Positions 9,878-19,185 of a stretch of DNA of 64,000 nt are shown here, one piece after another (within the stretch, counting starts at the first letter, position 1; each line of letters starts with the position of its first letter). The notes beneath the pieces were generated by a model. That model did no database searches and was not told the origin of the DNA. It was given only the letters and a program-made list of their open reading frames with translations. Origin of the DNA: Pseudomonadota bacterium (lineage in GTDB: Bacteria; Pseudomonadota; Gammaproteobacteria; Steroidobacterales; SZUA-146); the NCBI GenBank assembly GCA_039028935.1, contig JBCCHD010000005.1:62001-126000 (forward strand), in the 5' to 3' direction. A program made the translations under genes and the position numbers.

Positions 9878-10987
9878 ATGATGAAGCGCAGAACACATTG
9901 GTTGGTATTGAGCACGTTTGCCCTGCTGGCCTGTCAGCCCCCGGGCAGCGGAACGGACACCGATAACGACGAAGACAAGCCACCCGAACCGGTACCGGTA
10001 GAAGTGTCCGCGGTCGAGCGCGGCACAGTCAATGCGGTGTATGTGGGCACGGCCTCGCTCGAAGCCGATGGCGAAGCCCAGGTAAAAGCCAAAGTAAATG
10101 GTGAGATTATTCGTCTATTAGTGGAAGAAGGCGATATCGTCAAAGCTGGCCAGCCCTTGGCGAAGATCGATGACGCCCGTCTTAAGCTTGAGCTCGCCAG
10201 AGCTAAAGCGAATGTCGACAAGGTGGCGCAGGACTACCAGCGAAACATTGAACTTCATGACAAAGGACTGCTACCGGCCGGAGTGTTCGAAGGACTGCGC
10301 TACGATTTGGACGCCCTCAAAGCCTCCTATGAACTGACACGTCTAGAGCTGAGCTACACCACAATCCGCGCGCCGATTGCCGGTGTCATCTCGGCGCGTG
10401 ACGTGAAAGCCGGCAACAATATTTCGGTCGGCGAGACATTGTTCACGATCACCGACCTGGACCCATTGCTCGCCTATTTGTACGTACCAGAAAAGGACTT
10501 TCAGAAACTCAAAGCCGAACAGCGCGTTGATCTCACCGTTGACGCCCTGCCCGGCCAACCCTTCGTCGGGTCGATCGCACGCGTGAGCCCTGTTGTCGAT
10601 CCCGCAACGGGCACCTTTAAAGTCACGATCGAAGTCAATGACGATTCCCAAGCGCTCAAGCCGGGCATGTTTGGCCGAATTGCCATCGTCTACGACACGT
10701 TTGCCAATGCGGTGCTGCTGCCACGCGGCGCCGTAGTTGAAAGCGACGGACGTCCTTCGGTGTTTATTGCAGACGGTGATAAAGCCCGTCAACAGGCCAT
10801 AATCACCGGCCACATCAGCGGTCAAAACGTGCAGGTGATTGATGGACTGACCGGCAACGAGCGGGTCATCGTTATCGGTCAAAACGGACTGAAAGACAAC
10901 GGCCTGATCAAAGTCGTGGGCGACGACGACGCGACCGATGTGCTGCTTGAGGACACGGAAACGGCCGTTGCCCAATCCGCCGAATGA
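9878..10987 (+). CDS. RND efflux periplasmic adaptor (membrane-fusion) lipoprotein
   Basis: The adaptor links an inner-membrane RND pump to an outer-membrane channel. A lipoprotein signal ends in the lipobox LLAC (about residues 16-19), followed by an acidic linker. The lipoyl/barrel-sandwich half-motifs (about 62-100 and 160-185, the second reading IRAPIAGVISARDVKAGNNISVG) flank a helical hairpin (about 100-150), with a beta-barrel and membrane-proximal domain to about 350. At 369 residues it is normal for the family. An alternative ATG lies 3 bp downstream. It is the first gene of a three-gene operon with two permeases; no outer-membrane factor gene is visible in the window. Substrate is unknown. 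Confidence 0.92.
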   Translation: MMKRRTHWLVLSTFALLACQPPGSGTDTDNDEDKPPEPVPVEVSAVERGTVNAVYVGTASLEADGEAQVKAKVNGEIIRLLVEEGDIVKAGQPLAKIDDARLKLELARAKANVDKVAQDYQRNIELHDKGLLPAGVFEGLRYDLDALKASYELTRLELSYTTIRAPIAGVISARDVKAGNNISVGETLFTITDLDPLLAYLYVPEKDFQKLKAEQRVDLTVDALPGQPFVGSIARVSPVVDPATGTFKVTIEVNDDSQALKPGMFGRIAIVYDTFANAVLLPRGAVVESDGRPSVFIADGDKARQQAIITGHISGQNVQVIDGLTGNERVIVIGQNGLKDNGLIKVVGDDDATDVLLEDTETAVAQSAE

Positions 10988-11047
10988 TCGAGTGCACGAC
11001 ACCCCCATCGATAACCGACTCAGTCTGACAGCGAGCGAGAATAAATC

Positions 11048-14000
11048 ATGCGTATCGTAGAAATCGCCACTGAACGCCGCATAACCGTGCTGATGGTGAC
11101 GCTTGCCGTTATCTTGTTTGGCATCGTCTCGCTCACGCGTCTGCGGGTCAATCTCTTGCCCGATTTGTCGTATCCGACGATTACGGTACGCACCGAACTC
11201 ACGGGCGCAGCTCCCCTGGAAATCGAGAACCTGATTACCAAACCCATCGAGGAAGCGGTGGGCGTGATACGCAATGTGCGCAAAGTACGCAGCGTCTCAC
11301 GTTCAGGACAGTCTGATGTCATCTTGGAGTTTGTTTGGGGCACCGAGATGGATTACGCCGGTGTTGATGTGCGTGAAAAACTCGATCTTCTCGATTTACC
11401 GGAAGACGCCGAGCGCCCTATTCTGTTGCGGTTTGACCCGTCCAACGAGCCGATCATGCGGCTGGCATTGTCCAAGCAATCCGAATCGGGAGCCGCCATC
11501 ACCGACGACGAGCTCCGTTACTTTCGGCAAATTGCTGATGAGGAACTCAAAAACTCGCTCGAAGCGGTGGAAGGCACAGCCGCTGTAAAAGTCAGCGGCG
11601 GTCTGGAAGACGAGATTCAGGTCCTTGTTGACCAGCAGCGTATCGCCCAGCTTGGGATTTCAATCGATCAAATTATCAGTCAACTTCGCGCTGAGAACGT
11701 CAACCTGTCCGGGGGCCGTCTCGAAGACGGCTCACAGCGATATATGGTGCGCACGATAAATGAATTTCAGTCGGTCGACGAAATTGGTGACGCCATTATA
11801 CCGGCGCCCGGCGTCCAAACGGTTTATCTTCGCGACGTCGCCACCGTCACCAACAGCCATAAAGAACGTGAAGCCATCACCCGAATTAATGGTCGCGAGA
11901 GCGTCGAGCTTGCGATTTATAAGGAAGGCGATGCCAACACCGTAGCCGTAGCGACCAATATAAAAGACAGTCTGGACACCGTGCGCGATACGCTGCCTGA
12001 TTCGATGCAGCTCGATGTGATGTACGACGAGTCCACGTTTATTTCCGGCGCTGTGCAGCAAGTGCAATCGGCCGCTCTGATTGGCGGCATACTCGCTGTG
12101 CTGGTGTTGTATTTTTTCCTTCGAAATTTCCGCTCCACCCTACTGATTGCGGTCGCGATTCCAGTGTCGGTCATCGGCACGTTCATGCTGATGTATTTGT
12201 ATGACGTCACGCTCAATATTATGTCGCTGGGCGGCATTGCCCTGGCCGTCGGACTACTGGTGGACAACTCAATTGTGGTGCTAGAGAACATCTCTCGGCA
12301 CCGCGAAAACGGCAGTGGCATATTTGAGGCGGCACGCAAGGGCACGAGCGAAGTCGGCGGCGCCGTCGTAGCGGCGACACTCACCACTATCGCCGTCTTC
12401 TTTCCAATGGTATTTGTAAGCGGTATTGCCGGTCAGCTGTTCCGCGACCAGGCGCTAACCGTCACCTTTGCCCTGGTTTTCTCATTGTTCGTCGCACTCA
12501 CACTTATCCCGATGCTCAGTGGTTGGCAAGGCAAAGAGCAATACCACGACCACGATGATGTCCGTCCACCCAGTGAAACCACACGTGTTTTTGCCTTCGT
12601 GGCCTGGGGCATTGGCGCACTGATCGCGCTGATGGGCAAACTGTTGCGCTTGATCGCACTGCCCTTCACGCTTGTCGTTCAGGGTTTCTACTCGCTGCTC
12701 GCCCGCCTCTACGTTCCGATTCTCAACTGGAGCTTGAGGCACCGGATCGTGGTGGTTTTGATCGCCGCTCTGGCGCTTGGCGGCACGGTTTCGCTCCTGC
12801 CTCGTCTGGGTACCGAGCTTATTCCGCAACTCTCTCAAGGCGAGTTTCAAGTTGACTTGCGGCTCGCCTCGGGCGCGACGCTCGATCAATCTGACGAGGC
12901 AGTGACCAAAGCTTATGAGGCAACGCGACAGATCGATACGCTCGAACGCAGTTTCTCGGTCGCCGGATCCGGCAACCGTCTTGACGCCAGTCCCGTCGAT
13001 GAAGGGGAAAACACGGCTACCCTGAGTCTCAAACTTAAGCCTGGGGCCGGCGACCAGGCCGAAGCCCGCGCCATGCAAACCCTACGCGATGCGGTGGGCA
13101 ATATGGCGGGCGTGCAGTACGAGTTTTCAAGACCGGCCTTGTTCACGCTGAGCACACCGCTTGAGATCGAGATTCAGGGCTACAACCTGTCAGATCTGCG
13201 CACGGCGAGCGAGCAGATTGTGTCCGCCTTGAGTGCAGACGAACAGTTTGCTGATGTCAAAACCACCATCGAGAATGGCAATCCCGAAGTTCAAATTCAT
13301 TTTGACCAAGTGCGCATTCATCAGCTCGGTCTCACCGTGCGTGACGTCGCCGACACGGTCGTTGCCAACGTGCGCGGAAATGTCGCAACACGCTACAGCA
13401 TTCGCGACCGCAAGATCGATGTTCTGGTCCGCAGCGTCAACACTCAAAACGCCACGGTCGAAGAACTGCGTAATCTGATCGTAAATCCACTGAGCGAGCG
13501 CCCGGTGTCGTTGCAGTCGGTGGCAGACGTCGATATTGAGATGGGGCCGACCGAAATTCGTCGTAGCGATCAAGAGCGCGTCGCCATCATTACTGCAGGA
13601 CTGAATTACGGCGATCTTGGCTCGGCGGTCACCCGTCTTGATTCGCTTCTCGATGATTTGCCACTACCGGCCACAACGCTGATTGAAATCGGTGGCCAAA
13701 ATGCCGAGATGAGCGAATCGTTCAATTCAATGATCTTTACGCTCTTGATGGCCGTCTTTTTGGTTTATCTTGTGATGGCCGCGCAGTTTGAGTCGATAAT
13801 TCATCCATTTGTGATTCTCTTTACGATTCCGCTCGCCTTTGTCGGCGCGATCCTGGCGCTGTACCTTACCGGCTCAACGATCAACGTGGTGGTCTTTATT
13901 GGCGCCATTATGCTTGCCGGTATCGTAGTGAATAACGCAATTGTTCTGGTTGATTTGATAAATCAACTGCGTGCCGACGGCATGGAAAAAGTTGAGGCCA

Positions 14001-14260
14001 TTCGAGAGGCTGGTAAAACGCGGTTGCGCCCGATTCTGATAACCACCATGACCACCGCGTTGGGCCTACTCCCCATGGCAATCGGATTTGGCGAGGGTGC
14101 GGAGATTCGGGCACCCATGGCCATTACCGTGATTGGCGGATTACTGACCTCAACGGCCCTTACCTTGGTCGTGATACCGGTGGTGTATTCGCTGCTTGAC
14201 CGAAAACAATTTCGCGCGATCGACCCGCCGCCTAGCTCCGACCCGGTGACGTTCCAATGA
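11048..14260 (+). CDS. RND efflux permease, first of a tandem pair
   Basis: A 1070-residue inner-membrane proton-driven pump subunit of the AcrB/MdtB superfamily. The N-terminal helix (about 10-30) leads into the porter segment LPDLSYPTITVRTELTGAAP; helices recur near 335-500 and 880-1040 around two large periplasmic porter domains. The transmembrane-4 relay is VDN (D406-N407) rather than the double aspartate of AcrB. A charged loop after about residue 490 separates the two halves. It lies 60 bp after the adaptor and overlaps the second permease by 4 bp (ATGA), implying translational coupling. Two non-identical permeases served by one adaptor suggest a heteromeric pump like MdtBC, but this is inference. 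Confidence 0.92.
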   Translation: MRIVEIATERRITVLMVTLAVILFGIVSLTRLRVNLLPDLSYPTITVRTELTGAAPLEIENLITKPIEEAVGVIRNVRKVRSVSRSGQSDVILEFVWGTEMDYAGVDVREKLDLLDLPEDAERPILLRFDPSNEPIMRLALSKQSESGAAITDDELRYFRQIADEELKNSLEAVEGTAAVKVSGGLEDEIQVLVDQQRIAQLGISIDQIISQLRAENVNLSGGRLEDGSQRYMVRTINEFQSVDEIGDAIIPAPGVQTVYLRDVATVTNSHKEREAITRINGRESVELAIYKEGDANTVAVATNIKDSLDTVRDTLPDSMQLDVMYDESTFISGAVQQVQSAALIGGILAVLVLYFFLRNFRSTLLIAVAIPVSVIGTFMLMYLYDVTLNIMSLGGIALAVGLLVDNSIVVLENISRHRENGSGIFEAARKGTSEVGGAVVAATLTTIAVFFPMVFVSGIAGQLFRDQALTVTFALVFSLFVALTLIPMLSGWQGKEQYHDHDDVRPPSETTRVFAFVAWGIGALIALMGKLLRLIALPFTLVVQGFYSLLARLYVPILNWSLRHRIVVVLIAALALGGTVSLLPRLGTELIPQLSQGEFQVDLRLASGATLDQSDEAVTKAYEATRQIDTLERSFSVAGSGNRLDASPVDEGENTATLSLKLKPGAGDQAEARAMQTLRDAVGNMAGVQYEFSRPALFTLSTPLEIEIQGYNLSDLRTASEQIVSALSADEQFADVKTTIENGNPEVQIHFDQVRIHQLGLTVRDVADTVVANVRGNVATRYSIRDRKIDVLVRSVNTQNATVEELRNLIVNPLSERPVSLQSVADVDIEMGPTEIRRSDQERVAIITAGLNYGDLGSAVTRLDSLLDDLPLPATTLIEIGGQNAEMSESFNSMIFTLLMAVFLVYLVMAAQFESIIHPFVILFTIPLAFVGAILALYLTGSTINVVVFIGAIMLAGIVVNNAIVLVDLINQLRADGMEKVEAIREAGKTRLRPILITTMTTALGLLPMAIGFGEGAEIRAPMAITVIGGLLTSTALTLVVIPVVYSLLDRKQFRAIDPPPSSDPVTFQ

Positions 14261-17200
14261 AACATATTGAAACCGCCATTCGACGGCCCGTCGGCATTGT
14301 CATGGTGTTCGTGGCGCTGAGCCTCGTGGGCCTTATCTCATCGCAACTGTTGCCGCTTGAAAAATTCCCAGATGTCGAGTTCCCCGGCATTTTTGTGTCG
14401 GTGCCCTACCCCGGCTCCACGCCTGAAGAAGTCGAGCGTTTGATTACCCGTCCAATCGAGGAATCGTTGGCGACGCTGAGTGGCGTCGAATTTATGCAGT
14501 CGTGGAGCACGAGCAGTGAAGCACGGTTGTTTGTTGCCTTTACGCTCGGAGAGGAAGCGCAAGCTAAGGGCATCGAAGCGCGTGCGCGCATTGATGCGGT
14601 ACGTGATGATCTGCCGGATGATATTCGCAATCTGTTCGTGTTTACCGGATCGCTTGCCGACCAGCCGGTGCTCGTTATCCGCGTTTCCAGCGAGCGCGAT
14701 CTGTCGCTGTCGTACGACATGCTCGATCAACTACTCAAACGACGGATCGAACGTGTGGAAGGCGTATCAAGAGTTGAGCTACAGGGCGTCGACCCGGCTG
14801 AAATTCGCATATTGCTCGACCCTGTACGCTTGTCGGCGCACAATGTTGATGCACGAATCGTTGCCGAAGCGTTGCGTCGCGCCAATTTTTCGATGAGCGC
14901 GGGAAATATCACTGACAATGGTATGCGCTTGAGCGTGCGGCCAAAAGGTGAGTTCGACTCGATTGATGAATTCAAACAGTTTCGCATCGGCACTGGCAAC
15001 CTCATATTGGACGACGTTGCCGATATCGAGTTACGAATACCCGAACGCAACTACGGCCGCCATCTCGATCAAACCTATGCGATCGGACTGGATGTGTTTA
15101 AAAGCACCGGCGCGAACATTGTGGACGTCACTGACCGGGTGCTCGCCGAAGTCGACAAAGTTCGTGATTCGCCCAAACTGCGTGACGTCAATATCTTTGA
15201 GTTGCAAAATGAAGGCGACGACATTCGCAACACGCTGTCCGACTTAATTATGTCTGGGCTCATGGGGGCGCTGCTGGCCATCGCCGTTCTGTATTTATTT
15301 TTACGCCAGCTATCTACCACGCTCATCGTCACCCTGTCCGTGCCGCTTTCGTTGCTCGTGACCTTGGCGGCCCTTTATTTCTTTGGCTTGACGCTCAACA
15401 TCTTGTCAATGATGGGTATGATGCTCGCGATCGGCATGCTCGTGGACAATGCAGTCGTGGTGACCGAAAACATTTTCCGTCGGCGTCAGATGGATGATTC
15501 GCACCCCCTAAAGACCAGCACCGAAGCGGTCAACCAGGTGGGGCTCGCGGTGATCGCCGGCACCTTCACGTCGATCAGCGTCTTCCTCCCCATCATTTTT
15601 GGCGAGAAAAATCAGCTCACCATCTTCCTGACCCACGTTGCGATGTCGATTACGGTCGCAATGCTCGCCTCATTGCTCATTTCGCAAACGCTGGTGCCGA
15701 TGCTTGCATCGCGTGTGCAAATTCCAAAAGCAAAACCAGCCTCATCGGCCATGAATCGGTTGACGGGCTGGTACGGTCGCACGCTCACGCGCGTTCTCGA
15801 TCATCGTTGGAAGATGCTGCTGGTGACGTTGCTCTTGTTGGGCTCAGGGGCCATCGCCCAAAAACTAGTGACGATTGATATGTTTCCGCAAGAGGCCAAG
15901 CGGAGCTTGTTTCTGCCTTACTACCTGAAAGCGAACTACCCACTGGAGACCGTTGAAGAAGCGGTCGACAAAGTTGAGGACTACCTATACGCCAATCAAG
16001 AACGCCTAAATATCGTGGCGGTCTACTCGTACTATAACGAAGAGCAAGCCGAATCGACCATCCTTCTAACCGATGAGGATAACGCCACTCTCAGCACGAA
16101 AGAGATCATTGCGATCATCAACGAAGAAATCCCAGAGATCATTATTGGCGAACCCAGTTTCAAGCTGGATCAAGAAGGCAGCGGCGGTCAGGGCTTTACG
16201 CTCCAAGTACGCGGTGACTCAAGCGAACAGCTCAACGCGAATGCGCGTGAGATGATCCCAATATTGGCGCAGGTCGACGGCCTCGAAAACGTTCGTCTCG
16301 AAGCGTTTGAAAAAGAAAAAGAACTGCAGGTGGTAGTCGATCGCGACAAGGCCGCGCGGTTTGGTATGTCGCCAATGTCGGTCGCCAGCGCCGTAGCGGT
16401 CGCCATGCGCGGTGAGAACTTACGTGAATTTCGCGCGGACGACGGCGAAGTGGATGTGCGGTTGGCATTTCAAGACGAACAGCAGCAGACCATCGCGAAC
16501 CTGGCCAAACTTCCCCTCTACACTGCGGATGGCGAGTTAATCGAACTCAGCTCTGTTGCTCGTTTCCATGTCAACTACGGACCTCGCGTCATTCGTCGTA
16601 TCTCGCGCAACACCGCCGTGATCATCGAAGCTAACCTCGCAAAAGGCAGCTCGCTGGAGGAAATCCGGCCCGACGTTGAACGCGTTCTCAAAGGGTACAC
16701 GCTGCCGGTCGGATACAGTTGGAAGCTCGGCCGCGGGTTTGATCAATCCAATGATGCCCAAGAGCAGATGGGCGTGAATACAATGCTGGCCGTGATACTC
16801 ATTTTCTTTGTGATGGCCGCCATGTTTGAGTCCATGCTGTATCCACTCTCAATCATGACCTCCATCGCCTTATCCATTGTGGGTGTGTATTGGTTCTTTG
16901 CGCTCACTGGTACCACGTTCTCTTTTATGGCCTCAATCGGCATCTTGATACTCATCGGCGTGGTGGTGAACAATGGCATTGTGTTGATCGATCACGTCAA
17001 CCATCTGCGCAAGCAGGGTCTGTCGCGTGACGAGGCGTTGATTCAAGGGGGTAAAGACCGGCTACGCCCCATTTTAATGACTGTGGCGACTACCATTCTG
17101 GGCTTGCTGCCGTTGGCGATTGGCACGACTCAGGTGGGTGGCGACGGCCCGCCCTACTTCCCAATGGCTCGGGCGATCATCGGTGGCCTGGCGTTTTCGA

Positions 17201-17316
17201 CCATCGCATCGTTGTTTATTGTGCCGTTTGTCTACGTGGTGGTCGATGGCATTGCGAAATGGACCCGAAAAGTACTGCGCACAGCCGCTTCGGGTCGCGC
17301 CACCAGCGCACCTTGA
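14257..17316 (+). CDS. RND efflux permease, second of a tandem pair
   Basis: A 1019-residue AcrB-superfamily permease, clearly diverged from its neighbour and not a recent duplicate. The N-terminal helix is followed by LEKFPDVEFPGIFVSVPYPGST. Helical bundles lie at about 335-490 and 850-1005 with porter domains between. Its transmembrane-4 site is also VDN (D397-N398). The end of the protein carries the usual GLLPLAIGTTQVGGDGPPYFPMA turn. It starts inside the last codon of the first permease and ends the operon just before a bidirectional terminator. The substrate class (drug, lipid, bile-like compound) cannot be told from sequence. Confidence 0.92.
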   Translation: MKHIETAIRRPVGIVMVFVALSLVGLISSQLLPLEKFPDVEFPGIFVSVPYPGSTPEEVERLITRPIEESLATLSGVEFMQSWSTSSEARLFVAFTLGEEAQAKGIEARARIDAVRDDLPDDIRNLFVFTGSLADQPVLVIRVSSERDLSLSYDMLDQLLKRRIERVEGVSRVELQGVDPAEIRILLDPVRLSAHNVDARIVAEALRRANFSMSAGNITDNGMRLSVRPKGEFDSIDEFKQFRIGTGNLILDDVADIELRIPERNYGRHLDQTYAIGLDVFKSTGANIVDVTDRVLAEVDKVRDSPKLRDVNIFELQNEGDDIRNTLSDLIMSGLMGALLAIAVLYLFLRQLSTTLIVTLSVPLSLLVTLAALYFFGLTLNILSMMGMMLAIGMLVDNAVVVTENIFRRRQMDDSHPLKTSTEAVNQVGLAVIAGTFTSISVFLPIIFGEKNQLTIFLTHVAMSITVAMLASLLISQTLVPMLASRVQIPKAKPASSAMNRLTGWYGRTLTRVLDHRWKMLLVTLLLLGSGAIAQKLVTIDMFPQEAKRSLFLPYYLKANYPLETVEEAVDKVEDYLYANQERLNIVAVYSYYNEEQAESTILLTDEDNATLSTKEIIAIINEEIPEIIIGEPSFKLDQEGSGGQGFTLQVRGDSSEQLNANAREMIPILAQVDGLENVRLEAFEKEKELQVVVDRDKAARFGMSPMSVASAVAVAMRGENLREFRADDGEVDVRLAFQDEQQQTIANLAKLPLYTADGELIELSSVARFHVNYGPRVIRRISRNTAVIIEANLAKGSSLEEIRPDVERVLKGYTLPVGYSWKLGRGFDQSNDAQEQMGVNTMLAVILIFFVMAAMFESMLYPLSIMTSIALSIVGVYWFFALTGTTFSFMASIGILILIGVVVNNGIVLIDHVNHLRKQGLSRDEALIQGGKDRLRPILMTVATTILGLLPLAIGTTQVGGDGPPYFPMARAIIGGLAFSTIASLFIVPFVYVVVDGIAKWTRKVLRTAASGRATSAP

Positions 17317-17333
17317 ATCCGATTCGCTAGCGC

Positions 17334-17374
17334 AAAAAAAAAGCCTGGTGTGTGAACACTCCAGGCTTTCTTTT
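17334..17374. terminator. Bidirectional terminator between the RND operon and the coiled-coil gene
   Basis: The stem AGCCTGG/CCAGGCT extends inwards through GTG/CAC. It is preceded by a run of nine A (17334-17342) and followed by a T-rich tract (17367-17374). It would work for transcripts from both sides, matching the convergent gene arrangement. Confidence 0.85.
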
Positions 17375-17395
17375 AATACTCGTTGAGTGCGTCGA

Positions 17396-18475
17396 TCAGT
17401 CCACCAACACCTGCGACAAATTCCAGTAGTCTTCCGCCAGCACGTTAATCTCAAGTGGCATGCCCGCCACGGTATTGCCAAGGTCGATTCCCGGCAGCGA
17501 CACCGGAATGCCACCGACGCTTTCGGCTACTGGGCGCGTATCGTCCTCGGTGCGGTACTCGGCTTTGCTTCGCAGCCATTTCGAGCGCGCTTTGAGCTCA
17601 CTGGCAAAACCACGATCTTCTTGCATGCTCACGACGGCCGATCGAATTTTTGTCATCATAAATTCGCAGTCGCTCTTACTACCATAATCGACTTTCTGAA
17701 TTTTTTGAGTCACGGCGATGCGCGCTTGATTCGCTAACGCATGCTCAGAAAAATGCACGCACAAATGCTGAGCCAGCGCGATGACCGCCATGTTAATGAC
17801 CCGCCGACCGTCTACGGTGAGACCTGGATATTCAGGCCACGGCTCGCTCTCGATTTTAATGCGGTCATCAAACAAACCCTCGATACGTTCTCTCACGCGT
17901 TCATAGTCTTCGCGATGCTGCTCCACCGCTGGCTGAAGACTCTTGCGTTTGAACGTATTGAGTAGGCCGGTCAATTCATTGAAACGCATTTCAATCGCCG
18001 TTAACGCCCCTTTCGCGTTGTCAGACTGCTTTTTGACCTCGACAATTTTTTCATTGAGTTCCTTAAGCCGCTTTTGCCGCTCTTGATTGAACTCCATAAT
18101 CTGTTTTTTGCGCTCGCGATCTTTCTGTTGGGTAATAAGCTCTTCACTGAAGGCTTCGAGCTTGGCCATCGCTTGATCCCATAGATCGCGCAACTGGAAA
18201 TACACCATCGCGTTGTAGCCGGCGACCGGGTCGGCCAACCGTGCTTCCAACGCACGCATCTCATTCTTCTGACGCTTAAGTTCTTTTTCAGCGCTCTTGA
18301 GCTGCGTTTTTAAATCGTAAATATCGTCCCGCGAATTGGAAAACTGCTTTTTCAAGTCTGCGCGGTTCCAGAATAGGTCGAGCAGCTTGTCGTCGGCCGA
18401 CTTGCGGAACATCCGACCCAGCTTCTTGCTCCCGGAGGAGTGCTCACCCATCATTCTGTTTACGTCGTCAATCAT
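17396..18475 (-). CDS. Coiled-coil protein of unknown function
   Basis: A 359-residue soluble protein with no signal peptide or membrane segment. I do not recognise a named family. Residues about 38-75 and 95-200 are strongly charged heptad-like helices rich in K, E, R and Q (for example KSAEKELKRQKNEMRALEARL), predicting long coiled coils. Residues about 205-320 are mixed and probably globular (WPEYPGLTVDGRRVINMAVIALAQHL). The last 40 residues are proline/glycine-rich and end in a short hydrophobic/acidic segment. It starts 28 bp after the DUF1249 gene on the same strand, so the two are likely cotranscribed. A structural or scaffolding role is only a guess. Confidence 0.75.
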   Translation of the reverse strand: MIDDVNRMMGEHSSGSKKLGRMFRKSADDKLLDLFWNRADLKKQFSNSRDDIYDLKTQLKSAEKELKRQKNEMRALEARLADPVAGYNAMVYFQLRDLWDQAMAKLEAFSEELITQQKDRERKKQIMEFNQERQKRLKELNEKIVEVKKQSDNAKGALTAIEMRFNELTGLLNTFKRKSLQPAVEQHREDYERVRERIEGLFDDRIKIESEPWPEYPGLTVDGRRVINMAVIALAQHLCVHFSEHALANQARIAVTQKIQKVDYGSKSDCEFMMTKIRSAVVSMQEDRGFASELKARSKWLRSKAEYRTEDDTRPVAESVGGIPVSLPGIDLGNTVAGMPLEINVLAEDYWNLSQVLVD

Positions 18476-18503
18476 AAAATCTGTCCAACTTGCTCGCCTG
18501 CCC

Positions 18504-19028
18504 TTAGGTGTCCTGCTCGGGCAAGTTCTTTACGTCGCGTTGCGGCGCTACCTCGCGAAATCGATGGTTCGCGTCCGCACAATACTCCAGCCATTTATTC
18601 AGCATCATATTGCGGGCCCAACGACGACTCAGTTCCGAGCCGTGATCGGTAACAAATCCCTGCAAAACCCGATGCCGTCGATTGTGGCGACAGGCCATGG
18701 CCTCCGCCAACCGTGCATCGTGATAAATCCTGATATCCAAATCCGGATCGGCCACCGCGTCTATACCATCGCCCTCAAACCAATAGGTCAGATGAATGGA
18801 CGTCGTGTAGCGGCTGACATCGCGAACACTGAGGTGAAGCGGAAAGTCATCGGGACTGTCGGAGCGATACTCGCCACGCAGAAATTCCATCTCATCGATC
18901 AGCCAGTTGAGTCGCAGGTAGTTGCTCTCATAGAGCGCCATAAGTGCGGTAAAGCTGCCCGGTCGAAGATTCCACCCGGACTCCAAATTACTGTCGCTGA
19001 CTGACTTTAACTTCTCGTTTATCCTCAT
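18504..19028 (-). CDS. DUF1249 (YqiB-like) family protein
   Basis: A 174-residue cytoplasmic protein matching the DUF1249/YqiB family: an N-terminal LMALYESNYLRLNWLI helix, the central LHLSVRDVSRYTTSIHLTYWF strand region and the acidic PDLDIRIYHDARLAEAM segment with a following HNRRH motif. In E. coli the homologue lies beside nudF and cpdA; its biochemical role is not established. Here it is upstream of the coiled-coil gene in a probable two-gene operon. Start ATG at 19028. Confidence 0.8.
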   Translation of the reverse strand: MRINEKLKSVSDSNLESGWNLRPGSFTALMALYESNYLRLNWLIDEMEFLRGEYRSDSPDDFPLHLSVRDVSRYTTSIHLTYWFEGDGIDAVADPDLDIRIYHDARLAEAMACRHNRRHRVLQGFVTDHGSELSRRWARNMMLNKWLEYCADANHRFREVAPQRDVKNLPEQDT

Positions 19029-19185
19029 GTTTTCACTATATCACAGGGCCTCTTTTCACCCCGGATTAAGACTCATCCTGAGGCAGAGACGAAAATCTTG
19101 CCGCGACCGGGTTCACAGAATGATGGAGTCATTAAATTTTATATACATAACAGACATTTAACCCACTACTGGAGAGCGCAACTCG

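Noticed and set aside
9603-9881. 92-codon frame upstream of the RND adaptor taken as a full gene
   Set aside because: Its first 40 codons lie over the predicted promoter and transcript start, so only the part from 9723 could be translated; that part is kept as a weak leader-peptide idea.
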